This document shows positions 37,760 through 45,705 of a DNA stretch of 52,275 nucleotides, in pieces (the stretch's first letter is position 1; every line of letters starts with the position of its first letter). This DNA comes from an uncultured Clostridia bacterium. GTDB taxonomy: Bacteria > Bacillota > Clostridia > Christensenellales > Aristaeellaceae. The notes under the pieces are model-generated. The model was not told where the DNA came from. It did no database searches and saw nothing but the letters and a program-made list of their open reading frames with translations. The stretch spans positions 1 through 52,275 of the forward strand of contig CAMNLM010000004.1 of NCBI GenBank assembly GCA_946543085.1, given 5' to 3'. Both the position numbers and the translations under genes were made by a program.

Positions 37760-39274
37760 CTACAGATGAATCAGGAGAAGCAGTGCGGCTGCGACCGCTG
37801 TGGGGACCGTGACTGTGTCATTTTCGCTGGGCGAAAACAGCTCCGTCGCCGTGCCCAGCAGAGCAGCTGCAAAAGACATTGGGAGCGCGCGCGGAAGCGC
37901 CAGCCCCTGCGCCAGCGTCAGCATGCCCGCACCGGCTGTCAAGGATACAATGAACATTGCCGCGCTGCCTTCCCAGGACTTTTTCCCATCCGTCAGCTTC
38001 GATCTCACCTTATGTTTTCCGAAGGGAACGCCGACGAGGGCCGCCGCCGCGTCGCCCGTGCCCCACATCAGGATGGCTGTCGCCGCCAGATACGGCTTGC
38101 CGAAAACACCCCAGCATACCGCGATCAGCGCGGCAAACATGAGGAAGAGCATCAGCATGCTTTTCTTGATCTCGCCCGGCTTCTTCTCGACAAGCAGCCG
38201 GGGATACCAGGCTTCGTGCTCTGCCGCCGTCAGGAGCGGGTAGATCACCGCCGCGATGAATACGGAGGCCAGCGCTGCCGCCTGCCAGCTTCGCGCCGCC
38301 AGGATCATCAGCGACACGCAGGTAAAGGCCACGACATGCAGAAGCTTCCTGAAAATGAAGGAAGGCAGCCTGGTCAGCAAGCGGATGGGCAAGAGTATCA
38401 GCAAGCTGGGAATGAGGTACGCCGCCAGCGCACCGCAGCAGTACAGCGTATCCACAAACAGGCTGATTTGCGAAAGCTGCACCCAGAAGTTCAGAATCAG
38501 CATGGCCGCGCCGAGCACCGTCAGCACCGCGCCGGTCACAAGCCCCACTGTGCGGCTCTTCACCCGGTTGGCAAAGCGGGCGGAGAGAAGGCTGGCTGTG
38601 GTCGCCACCGCGATGCAGACCAGCATCACATCCCACTTTTCCAGAACGATGGCGGGATGGATCAGGATATGGCTGACCGAAGCGATCAGCGCGGTAAAGG
38701 TCATGATGAAGGTGCTGGTGCCCACGGCGGTCTTCAGCTCCATACCGAGAAAAGCGGTAAAGACAATCAGCATCATCATGCCGCCGCCAGTGCCCACAAA
38801 GCCGGTGCCGAAGCCGATGGTCAGCCCGAAGAACAGGGAGATGACGACGCCCTTCCAGTCCAGCTTTTCGCCCTTTCCGGCCTGCACTTTGCGGCTTGTG
38901 TCCGGCTTGACCAGAAAACGGATGCCGATGAAGAAGGTGAGAAACAGCGTGAAGCTGCCCAGCACCACGTTGCCCACGATGAAGGCCACATAGCTGCCTG
39001 CGGTGCACATGATCAGAATGCACACCAGCATGAGCCAGCCGCGCTTCAGGTCCATGTTCTTGTGCCTTGCATAGGTCCAGGCTGTGGCAGCGGAGCCCAG
39101 AATGTCGGAGGCCAGGGCGATGGCCGTGGCCTGATACGCGCCGGTTTCGCCGGAGAAGGAAGGACAAAGCACGATCAGGATCGGCACCATGACGGTTGCT
39201 GCCGAAAGCCCGGCCAGACCGGTTCCGATCCCCGCTCCGAGAGCAGCGACGATATACCAGAAATACTCCACCAC
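37760..39274 (-). CDS. TauE/SafE exporter-like protein fused to a phytol/dolichol kinase-like (CDP-diglyceride synthetase superfamily) domain
   Basis: Seen: 504 aa, membrane throughout. Residues about 1-255 are TauE/SafE-like, with the two repeats GAGIGTGLAGLSAATVMVPI and FFGLTIGFGTGFVGTGGGMM, as in sulfite/sulfonate exporters. Residues about 275-504 resemble the phosphatidate cytidylyltransferase/phytol-kinase superfamily: RKLLHVVAFTC, MWGTGDAAAALVGVPFGKHK, then DGKKSWEGSAAMF and LGTATELFSPSENDTVTVP, which holds the usual acidic and Asn-Asp residues. GTG at 39274 follows GGAGG. A possible role, coupling export of an anion with lipid or prenol activation, is speculation. Confidence 0.8.
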   Translation of the reverse strand: MVEYFWYIVAALGAGIGTGLAGLSAATVMVPILIVLCPSFSGETGAYQATAIALASDILGSAATAWTYARHKNMDLKRGWLMLVCILIMCTAGSYVAFIVGNVVLGSFTLFLTFFIGIRFLVKPDTSRKVQAGKGEKLDWKGVVISLFFGLTIGFGTGFVGTGGGMMMLIVFTAFLGMELKTAVGTSTFIMTFTALIASVSHILIHPAIVLEKWDVMLVCIAVATTASLLSARFANRVKSRTVGLVTGAVLTVLGAAMLILNFWVQLSQISLFVDTLYCCGALAAYLIPSLLILLPIRLLTRLPSFIFRKLLHVVAFTCVSLMILAARSWQAAALASVFIAAVIYPLLTAAEHEAWYPRLLVEKKPGEIKKSMLMLFLMFAALIAVCWGVFGKPYLAATAILMWGTGDAAAALVGVPFGKHKVRSKLTDGKKSWEGSAAMFIVSLTAGAGMLTLAQGLALPRALPMSFAAALLGTATELFSPSENDTVTVPTAVAAALLLLIHL

Positions 39275-39527
39275 AGCACCTCCGTTCTGCCTGATCCAAT
39301 CACCGGTTTACATGATCATTGTAATCGACAGATGTCCTGTTTGCAACCGGCAAATGCGCTGAAAATGTCGCTTTTGCCTTGCAAAGCGCGTTTGTTCAGA
39401 CGTGCAAATGGGCTGCATTACGCAGTGAAACCCATCTTGTACAGGAGGCAAATGAAAACAGCTCCCCGGTCAGGCGTCATCCTGATCGGGAAACTGCGTC
39501 AGGGAAAGCCTGAATCTGAAGTGGTTC

Positions 39528-39825
39528 TTATATCCGGGTCGAATCACGGTAGATCAGTTCTGTTTCGGTGTGTACGATGCGGCAATCCAGATCCGGGTTT
39601 TCGATCCATGAGATCTGCAGCTGCATGGCGGCGATCGCCATGATCTGGATGTGGTTGTGAACGGTGGTCAGGGAAGGCGTCATCATGCGGGAATTCGGGG
39701 AGTCGTCAAAGCCGCAGAAAAGAGTATCCTCCAGGATGCATCATTGAAGGCTGCAGCCTGGCGTTTTATGGCTGAGTAGTCACCCACGGTCAGCAAAACT
39801 CTCTTTGGGATAGCCATTCGCGGCA
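39528..39825 (-). pseudogene. Decayed LacI-family regulator remnant
   Basis: Read on the minus strand in three successive frames: RFAANGYPKESFAD, then VLLTVGDYSAIKRQAAAFND, then LEDTLFCGFDDSPNSRMMTP continuing SLTTVHNHIQIMAIAAMQLQ and ending ETELIYRDSTRI with TAA at 39530-39528. The pieces match in order the end of the LacI sensor domain (a GDYS-type strand, CGFDDS, PSLTTV). About 35 residues between the second and third pieces and the whole N-terminal part, including the DNA-binding helix, are missing. Clearly a pseudogene; what it regulated is unknown. Confidence 0.75.
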
Positions 39826-39830
39826 AAGCG

Positions 39831-39839
39831 TGCTATAAT
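39831..39839 (+). promoter_or_regulatory. Extended -10 promoter
   Basis: TGCTATAAT, an extended -10 element, with only a weak -35 (TAGCCA) 17 bp before it, 155 bp upstream of the small membrane protein gene. Confidence 0.45.
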
Positions 39840-39993
39840 GCTGTGCGTCCGCCGTGCGTCCCGCCAATGGAAAGACACCGCACGCCATCCGACGCCGGAC
39901 GCGCAAGCAAGGGAGATACGCTTCTCCCTTGCGCGTCCCTGCTCAGCGGACTGAGAGAAATCCGCCGTCACCATCCGGAAGGAGATCATTGCC

Positions 39994-40413
39994 ATGAACC
40001 GCAAACCCCAGAAGCCCACCCATCCCATTCTCGCCGCGATTCTCGGCCTGCTCGGCATTGCCGCGGCGGTCCTGCTGTGTTTCCTGACCGGCATCATCGG
40101 CGGAGCCATTGCCGGCGCACTCGGCCTCGCGGCCGCCATTCTCGGCTTCCAGGCGCGCAAAGTCAGCCGCAAGGGGCTGGCCGGCATCATCACAGGCGCC
40201 CTCGCCATCCTGCTGACCTTCTTCCTGACGGTCTCCTCCGTCGGTGGGATGACCCTCCTCAGGGAGAAGGCCGTTGGAAACGAGGCCACGCCCCTGGTCG
40301 AGCAATACCTGACCAAGCCCAGCCTCGGCCTGTTCGGCATCTGGCTCGATATGCCCAAGGATGAAGCCTCCATGCAGGAGCTGAAGGAACAGCTCGACAT
40401 CCTCATGCAATGA
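39994..40413 (+). CDS. Small two/three-helix membrane protein, function unknown
   Basis: Not recognised as a named family; it resembles short DUF4190-type membrane proteins. Seen: 139 aa; hydrophobic Gly/Ala-rich segments at about 12-32, 33-50 and 62-82 (IIGGAIAGALGLAAAILGFQ), then a soluble C-terminal part of 55 residues that ends in a charged helix (MPKDEASMQELKEQLDILMQ). The start has AAGGAG 8 nt upstream. It ends in front of a bidirectional terminator. Confidence 0.8.
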   Translation: MNRKPQKPTHPILAAILGLLGIAAAVLLCFLTGIIGGAIAGALGLAAAILGFQARKVSRKGLAGIITGALAILLTFFLTVSSVGGMTLLREKAVGNEATPLVEQYLTKPSLGLFGIWLDMPKDEASMQELKEQLDILMQ

Positions 40414-40489
40414 GTTTGCGTCCGCCCGTCAGCCGCGCGCAGCTCTGTCGGCGCGGCGGGACGGTCCGTCGCCCATTATAAGCACACTC

Positions 40490-40557
40490 AAAAAGCCCGC
40501 CGGCCCGCGGGGCAGAACACCGTGCCGTGTTCCGCCTCCGGGCTGGCGGGCTTTTTT
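40490..40557. terminator. Bidirectional terminator
   Basis: GCCCGCC(G)GCCC (40495-40506) pairs with GGGC(T)GGCGGGC (40540-40551), with A5 before (40490-40494) and T6 after (40552-40557). It separates the convergent genes ending at 40413 and 40612. Confidence 0.9.
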
Positions 40558-40611
40558 GACATCCCGTCCATGTCGCTTTTGATGTTGTCCGCGCGGCTTT
40601 GCTTGCCTTTA

Positions 40612-42066
40612 TCACAGCACCATGGACAGCACGCCGAAGAAGGCCATCAGGAGCGCCAGCAGCAGGATCTCCTGCTTCCAGCGGCGCTGCAGGAGACCGG
40701 CGCACTCCCGCATGAAGGCGTTCGGCCAGAACCACCATTTGGTCTTGCCGCCGATGCCCTCGGCGCAGAGTCCGGCCTGGGCCGCCCAAACACCGCTGCG
40801 GAACACATGGTAGTTCGTGGTCGCGAAGAGGGGCTTCCCCTCCGCGTTGATCTCCTCCATGATCTCTTTGGAAAAGGCCATGTTCTGGTAGGTGTTCTTC
40901 GACTGGGTTTCCGCGCGAATCAGCGTCTCCGGAACGCCCTGCTCCACGAGATAGCGCCGCATGGCCTCGGCCTCCGGCATCGGCTCGTTCGCGCCTTGGC
41001 CGCCCGAGGGGATGAGGATGGCCTCCTTCCCCGTCTGCTCCTTCTGCTGACGCCAGAAAGCCAGCGCGCGGTCGACCCGGCCGCGCAGCAGCGGCGGCAG
41101 GGTGCCGTCCTTGCGGAACCAGCAGCCGAGGATGATGATGAAGTCCTTGTCCATCTCCGGCTGATGCCTGGCCGCCGTGATGCCGCAGATGACAGACCCG
41201 AGCAGCATGCACTCGAAGTAGACGAAGGCGGTCGCGTAGACGTTCTCCAGCATGCTCTGCAAGCGCATCTCCCATTCCGATCCTGCGAAGTCGCGCATCG
41301 TCAGCGCAAGCCCAAGAGCCTCTCCCGCGAGGAGCAGCACGCTCACGGCCAGCCCCAGCCCGTTCCGCGGATGCGGCTTCTCGTGACGAAGCAGCTCGAT
41401 GTTGCTGACCGCCATCGCGAGAGCGAAGATCACCAGCACCGGCAGCGTCAACATCATGAATTGCCTGCTCGCTCCATTGATCGTGCTGTACGCGTGAAAC
41501 ATGGTGAATTCCATCGGATGGATGAGGCGCGAGACGGTGATGCGCAGCATCATCAGGCCAGTCACCAGCGCAAACACCGAGAAGCCCGCGAAATAGATGG
41601 TGGAGTAGGCGTAATAGGCGGGGCCTTTCGCCTGGCTGTAGTGCCAGAGCATGATCGCGCTGACCGTCAGCCAGAACAGCGTCACGGCGATCAGCACCGC
41701 GTTGTCGCCGGTGAAATCGGCCGTCTGCACGTCGTAGACGGTGCCCCACGGGCCGACGCGCAGCAGGTGATAGGCAACCTGCTTCCCCTCCTGATCGTAG
41801 ACCGTGAGGGTGGTATCGCCCGCGTGCCCGGGCTGAACGGGCATGCTCAGATAGCCGTCACGCACCTGCACGTCGCCCAGGCGCACTACCTCGGGCCGCT
41901 CGACGTCCACCCGGGGATGGAACTCGCTCCACTCCCGCACTTCCATCGGCTGATTGATCGGAATATGCGCTGTGAACGTGCGAAAAAGCGTGAAGCGGCA
42001 CACGACGCAAAAAACGATCAGCGCCAGCGCACAGAAGGCAATTTGCTTGGCCGCTTTTCTCAGCAT
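40612..42066 (-). CDS. Large YdcF/ElyC-type DUF218 membrane protein
   Basis: Seen: 484 aa; one N-terminal membrane anchor (residues 7-25), an extracytoplasmic domain of about 90 residues, five or so membrane helices (about 120-300), then the DUF218 domain: KDFIIILGCWFRKDGTLPPL, ILIPSGGQGANEPMPEAEAM, ETQSKNTYQNMAFSKEIM, FATTNYHVFRSGVWA. One more helix closes the protein. Related proteins act in envelope carrier-lipid or polysaccharide metabolism. GGAGGGATCAGGGG precedes the ATG. It differs from the 266-aa paralogue at 25609 in its added membrane domain. Confidence 0.88.
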   Translation of the reverse strand: MLRKAAKQIAFCALALIVFCVVCRFTLFRTFTAHIPINQPMEVREWSEFHPRVDVERPEVVRLGDVQVRDGYLSMPVQPGHAGDTTLTVYDQEGKQVAYHLLRVGPWGTVYDVQTADFTGDNAVLIAVTLFWLTVSAIMLWHYSQAKGPAYYAYSTIYFAGFSVFALVTGLMMLRITVSRLIHPMEFTMFHAYSTINGASRQFMMLTLPVLVIFALAMAVSNIELLRHEKPHPRNGLGLAVSVLLLAGEALGLALTMRDFAGSEWEMRLQSMLENVYATAFVYFECMLLGSVICGITAARHQPEMDKDFIIILGCWFRKDGTLPPLLRGRVDRALAFWRQQKEQTGKEAILIPSGGQGANEPMPEAEAMRRYLVEQGVPETLIRAETQSKNTYQNMAFSKEIMEEINAEGKPLFATTNYHVFRSGVWAAQAGLCAEGIGGKTKWWFWPNAFMRECAGLLQRRWKQEILLLALLMAFFGVLSMVL

Positions 42067-42104
42067 CCCCTGATCCCTCCCGATTCTGATACGAAAACAG
42101 ATAG

Positions 42105-42133
42105 ATTATACCACGTTTTCCCGGAAAACGGAA
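42105..42133 (-). promoter_or_regulatory. Promoter of the large YdcF-type gene
   Basis: On the minus strand a perfect TATAAT (42110-42105) with a weak -35 TTCCGT 17 bp upstream, 39 bp before the start codon. The rest of the 42067-42356 gap holds only the terminator at its right end. Confidence 0.5.
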
Positions 42134-42300
42134 CCCAGAGCCACGCCGCGCAGAGAGACAGGCGCGCCTCCGGGAAGACCCGGCTGCCCCGCATCGCTCC
42201 GCAGAAGCAGCCGCGGCAACTCCCGCGAGGCGGTCCTCCCGGAAAACAAGGCGGACGTCATGCTGATCGGCGCGTCCTTCCGCCGTTTCTTCCCATCGGC

Positions 42301-42337
42301 AAAAGCTCCCGCAAGGCGCATGGGCTTTGCGGGAGCT
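42301..42337 (-). terminator. Terminator after the DUF5655 gene
   Basis: On the minus strand AGCTCCCGCAA (42337-42327) pairs with TTGCGGGAGCT (42314-42304), followed by TTTTG, 20 bp past the stop. Confidence 0.8.
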
Positions 42338-42356
42338 TCTTCATTCTCTCTGTGTT

Positions 42357-42794
42357 TCACGGCAGGCCCGTTCCGGGCGCAGGTCTCTTTCCTGCGGGCT
42401 GGCCAGCCCAACGGGCCGCCTCGGCGATCCATCCCAGCAGCTCGCTGTCCACTTCCTCCAGGGTTCCGATCATGACATGGTGGGTCCAGCGGCCCGGCGC
42501 CGCCTCGACGCTCACGTCGACGCGCGGGGACTCCTCCCGGCGGCGCAGGCCGAAGGTCACAGTCAGAAAGAGGCGCGGGCGGTCCGCCGCCCTCCGCACG
42601 GGCGTGAAGGAGGCCGCGGCGTACATGCGCCGCCTAAAAAACGAGATCTGCGTCTTCCGGACGTCGATTCTTGTGTCGGGAAAGGCCTGCAGGAGCGCCG
42701 TCCGCAGGGCTGCATAGAGCGGCAGCGCATCCCGCTGGCGGTCGAAGAAGAGCAGTTCCTCCATCGTGAGCGCCGTCCTCTCCGCTTCGCTCAT
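42357..42794 (-). CDS. DUF5655 domain protein
   Basis: Function unknown. Seen: 145 aa; MEELLFFDRQRDALPLYAAL, then RIDVRKTQISFFRRRMYAAA, RPRLFLTVTFGLRRREESPR and RWTHHVMIGTLEEVDSELLG, which together follow the DUF5655 pattern (a small domain with a KTQIxF strand and a conserved HHV). Start ATG 42794 follows AGGGGG closely. It sits in a minus-strand group with the peptidoglycan-binding protein. Confidence 0.8.
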   Translation of the reverse strand: MSEAERTALTMEELLFFDRQRDALPLYAALRTALLQAFPDTRIDVRKTQISFFRRRMYAAASFTPVRRAADRPRLFLTVTFGLRRREESPRVDVSVEAAPGRWTHHVMIGTLEEVDSELLGWIAEAARWAGQPAGKRPAPGTGLP

Positions 42795-42852
42795 TCCCCC
42801 TCACACCCCTCTCGCCGCGGCGGTCTGTCGCGTTCATCCATTTCCGCACCGT

Positions 42853-43560
42853 TCACTGTTCTCCGCCTCCGCCCTCGCTGTCCGAAAGCGGCTGGGCCTC
42901 CGCGCCGTGCAGATCGAAGCACAGGTCGATCCCCTGCCGAAGCAGCCAGAGGTACTCGTCCCGCCCGGGCTGCATTTTTTCGAGCGCATCCTCGAAGAGG
43001 ATCTGCTGATCCAGAATGGCGTCGCTGTCCGCCTCCGACGCGTTGCTCTCCCACTCCTCGTACATCGCTAGGATCGCCTGCTCCCACAGCTCGCAGGCGC
43101 GGCCGGTCAGCAGCGTTGCCAGCTTCACGGGCGCATGGGGCGCTGAGATCAGCTCCTCCAGCCATTTTTCCTCCTGATGGCGGAAGCAGAAGACCGCGCC
43201 GGCAGCATCCGCGTCTTCCCAGTCGCAGGACGCCGGATAGAGCTCGCGCAGCTCCTCCTCGTCCAGTCCGTCGCCGGCCATCACGCCGGTGGCAAGGAAA
43301 TAGAGGTCGTCCAGCCTCACCAGCTCCTCGTCGTCCAGACGTCCCGAGGCTTTTACGCCCCAGTATTTCTGCAGAGCTTTGACGGCAGCCTCCGTCTTCT
43401 TGCCGAAAATGCCGTCCGCCCTGTCATTCAGGAAGCCGAGCTCAATCAGCTTTTCCTGCAGGGTCTTCACTTCCTCGCCCCTGTCGCCGCGCTTTACCTC
43501 CGCGGCAGCGCCGGCTGCGAGAAACACCAGCGCCAGCGCGAGCGCAAACAGTCTTCGCAT
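42853..43560 (-). CDS. Secreted peptidoglycan-binding domain protein
   Basis: Probably anchored to or sensing the cell wall. Seen: 235 aa; signal peptide in residues 1-20 (MRRLFALALALVFLAAGAAA). PG_binding_1 domain at about 22-80: RGDRGEEVKTLQEKLIELGF, LNDRADGIFGKKTEAAVKAL. A 150-residue helical C-terminal domain has four Cys (Cys in SCDWED, VFCFRH, RACELW, IDLCFD) that may form disulfides, and an acidic end SDSEGGGGEQ. The C-terminal domain was not recognised with confidence. Confidence 0.8.
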   Translation of the reverse strand: MRRLFALALALVFLAAGAAAEVKRGDRGEEVKTLQEKLIELGFLNDRADGIFGKKTEAAVKALQKYWGVKASGRLDDEELVRLDDLYFLATGVMAGDGLDEEELRELYPASCDWEDADAAGAVFCFRHQEEKWLEELISAPHAPVKLATLLTGRACELWEQAILAMYEEWESNASEADSDAILDQQILFEDALEKMQPGRDEYLWLLRQGIDLCFDLHGAEAQPLSDSEGGGGEQ

Positions 43561-43593
43561 GGACGGATCACCTCCCCCGTTCTTTCTCCCGGT

Positions 43594-44739
43594 TCAGTCC
43601 AGGGAGGCGTACATGGCGGCCATCAGCTTCGGGATGAAGCGGTAATGGTCGCCCGGCAGGTTGGTGGTCAGGTAAACGCAGGTCAGGTTTTCTTTGGGAT
43701 CGACGCAGAACCAGTTGCCAAACGCGCCGTCCCAGCCCCATTCACCGACGGAGCCGTTGATGTCCGCCGTTTCCGGGTGCGTCATCACGCGCACACCCAG
43801 ACCGTAGCCATAGCCGCGCTGAGTGTCCCAGCTGTGGGTGGCCTGCTGTTCGGGCGTCAGGTGATCGGTGGCAATCAGGTCGATGGTCTTGCGGCCCAGA
43901 ATGCGCTCGCCGTCCAGCGTGCCGCCGTGCAGCAGCATCTGCGCGAAGCGCGAGTAATCGTTCACCGTGGAGAAGAGGCCGCCTCCGCCGCTCTCGAAGA
44001 TGGGCTTCTCCGTCGGATACTGTCTGGCGTCCGGCTTCAGGCCCTCCCGGATGTGATAGAGCGTGGCCACCCTGGCGCGCTTTTCCGGCGGCACGAAGAA
44101 GCCCGTGTCCGCCATGCCCAGCGGGTCGAAGACGGTCTCCCTGAGATACGCGCCGAACGTCTTCCCGCTCAGCACCTCGATCACCGCGCCCAGAATGTCG
44201 ATGGAGAAGCCATACATCCACTTCTTCCCGGGCTCAAAGGCGAGCGGGAGCTGGCCCACCATGTTGCAGTAATCGACCGTCTGCGGCATCGTATGATGCT
44301 CCGCCAGGTACTCGTCGCCCTTTTGGTCGGCGATCCGGGCCGCCGCCGTGTCCTTCCCGGGATAGGGCACGCCGCTGGTCATCGTAAAGAGCTGCCGCAT
44401 GGTCACCTCGCCCTGGGCCGGAACAATGTCATAGCTGCCGTCCGGCTTCTCCCTGGCAATCGTCGGGTTCTTGAAGCCCGGCAGGTACTCGCTGACGGGG
44501 TCCCACAGCTTGAACAGTCCCCGCTCATACAGGCGCATGAGACCCACCACGGTCACGACCTTGGACATGGACGCGATCGGGAAGATGGTTTGATCGGACA
44601 TCGGAATCCGCTTCTCCCGGTCCGCGTACCCGAAGCTGCCTTCAAAGCAGGTTTTGTCCCCGCGGATGATCTTCGCGGAGCAGCCGGCAATCTGGCCGGA
44701 GGAGACGAAGCCGCTGAGCGTATCCTGCACGAGATGCAT
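43594..44739 (-). CDS. Serine hydrolase of the beta-lactamase/class C-like family
   Basis: Penicillin-binding-protein-like esterase, peptidase or amidase; substrate unknown. Seen: 381 aa without signal peptide; Ser57-x-x-Lys60 in IASMSKVVTVVGLM, the Tyr motif region KKWMYGFSIDILGAVIEVLS, and a late GWDGAFGNWFCVDP in place of the KTG/HxG strand. The start at 44739 is set by AAGGAGG 6 nt upstream; the longer frame to 44826 is rejected. A TGCTATAAA element (core 44812-44807, minus strand) is a likely -10. Not necessarily a resistance enzyme: most such proteins without secretion signals are esterase-like. Confidence 0.88.
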   Translation of the reverse strand: MHLVQDTLSGFVSSGQIAGCSAKIIRGDKTCFEGSFGYADREKRIPMSDQTIFPIASMSKVVTVVGLMRLYERGLFKLWDPVSEYLPGFKNPTIAREKPDGSYDIVPAQGEVTMRQLFTMTSGVPYPGKDTAAARIADQKGDEYLAEHHTMPQTVDYCNMVGQLPLAFEPGKKWMYGFSIDILGAVIEVLSGKTFGAYLRETVFDPLGMADTGFFVPPEKRARVATLYHIREGLKPDARQYPTEKPIFESGGGGLFSTVNDYSRFAQMLLHGGTLDGERILGRKTIDLIATDHLTPEQQATHSWDTQRGYGYGLGVRVMTHPETADINGSVGEWGWDGAFGNWFCVDPKENLTCVYLTTNLPGDHYRFIPKLMAAMYASLD

Positions 44740-45066
44740 AAGATGGCCTCCTTTTTCACTGTCGAAATGCTTTTCATGAATCTGTCCCGGGTCTTCGTGG
44801 TTCCAGTTTATAGCATCCCGCGCCAAAAGACAAGGCGAACATTGCGGCCCGCAGATCAGATTCCGCTTCTTGGGGTAATTCTCCGCAGAGAATGCCGCGA
44901 ACCGTCAGGACAGACTCTCCCGGATCGCTTCTGTGCACGGGATTCGCATTTGCCAGCCAAACATCCGGCGCGCTGCGGGCGCTGAAAAGGCTCCCCCTTT
45001 GAAGCCGCCGGTTTCCCGGCGGTTCCTTCGGGGGAGCCTGTATGCCGCGCTTGTGATCCGGTTCGC
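44740..45066. other. Intergenic region between rpe and serine hydrolase genes
   Basis: 327 bp holding the rpe-side terminator (44985-45038) and the serine hydrolase promoter near 44810. No gene seen; thiN, which often follows rpe in Firmicutes, is not here. Confidence 0.5.
44985..45038 (-). terminator. Terminator of the rsmB-rpe operon
   Basis: GGCTCCCCC (44989-44997) pairs with GGGGGAGCC (45030-45038) around an inner stem GCCGCCGG/CCGGCGG, and on the minus strand TTTTC follows. It lies 29 bp past the rpe stop. Confidence 0.75.
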
Positions 45067-45705
45067 TCACAGCCCATGCGCTTCGCGCACGAGCGCCGCC
45101 TGATCCTCCGCGTGGAAGAAGGCGGTGCCCATCACCGCGACGTCCACGCCATGCTGCGCGAGTAACGGGAGGTTGCCGGCGTTGACGCCGCCGTCGACCT
45201 CCAGAAGGCCCCGGTAGCCCATTCCGCGCAGGGCGTCCAGCTTCGCCATCTGATCCGCCATGAAGGACTGGCCGCCGAAGCCGGGCTCCACGGTCATCAC
45301 CAGCACGAGGTCGCTGTCCTCCAGGTACGGCTTCAGCGCCTCCACCGGCGTTCCGGGCTTGAGGGAGAGACCGGATTTGCAGCCCAGGGCGCGGATCCGG
45401 CGCAGGGCCGCCCGGACATCGCCGGGGATTTCCACGTGAATCGTGATGCGCGCGGCCCCTGCCCGTGCAAAGGTCTCCAGGTACTTTTCGGGGTTGTCCA
45501 GCATCAGGTGCACATCCAGCGGCACCTCCGGAAAGCGCTTGCGGATCGCGCCGCACAGCGCCGGCCCGAAGGAGAGGTTCGGCACGAAATGGCCGTCCAT
45601 CACGTCAAAATGCAGCCAGTCGCAGCCATTGGCCTCGGCCCTGGCGATGTCCCGCTCCATGCAAAGCATATCCGCCGCCAGAATCGACGGCGCCACCTTA
45701 ATCAT
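45067..45705 (-). CDS. rpe: Ribulose-phosphate 3-epimerase
   Basis: Interconverts ribulose-5-phosphate and xylulose-5-phosphate in the pentose phosphate pathway. Seen: 212 aa, normal size; PSILAADMLCMERDIARAEA, CDWLHFDVMDGHFVPNLSFG with the metal-binding His and catalytic Asp, PLDVHLMLDNPEKY, VLVMTVEPGFGGQSFM and LLEVDGGVNAGNLPLLAQHG. GGAGGAATCGAT precedes the ATG. It overlaps the rsgA end by 8 bp, as in the standard Firmicute cluster. Confidence 0.96.
   Translation of the reverse strand: MIKVAPSILAADMLCMERDIARAEANGCDWLHFDVMDGHFVPNLSFGPALCGAIRKRFPEVPLDVHLMLDNPEKYLETFARAGAARITIHVEIPGDVRAALRRIRALGCKSGLSLKPGTPVEALKPYLEDSDLVLVMTVEPGFGGQSFMADQMAKLDALRGMGYRGLLEVDGGVNAGNLPLLAQHGVDVAVMGTAFFHAEDQAALVREAHGL

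Noticed and set aside
43594-44739. Serine hydrolase as an antibiotic-resistance beta-lactamase
   Set aside because: No secretion signal and no clear KTG motif; better called a general class C-like esterase/peptidase.
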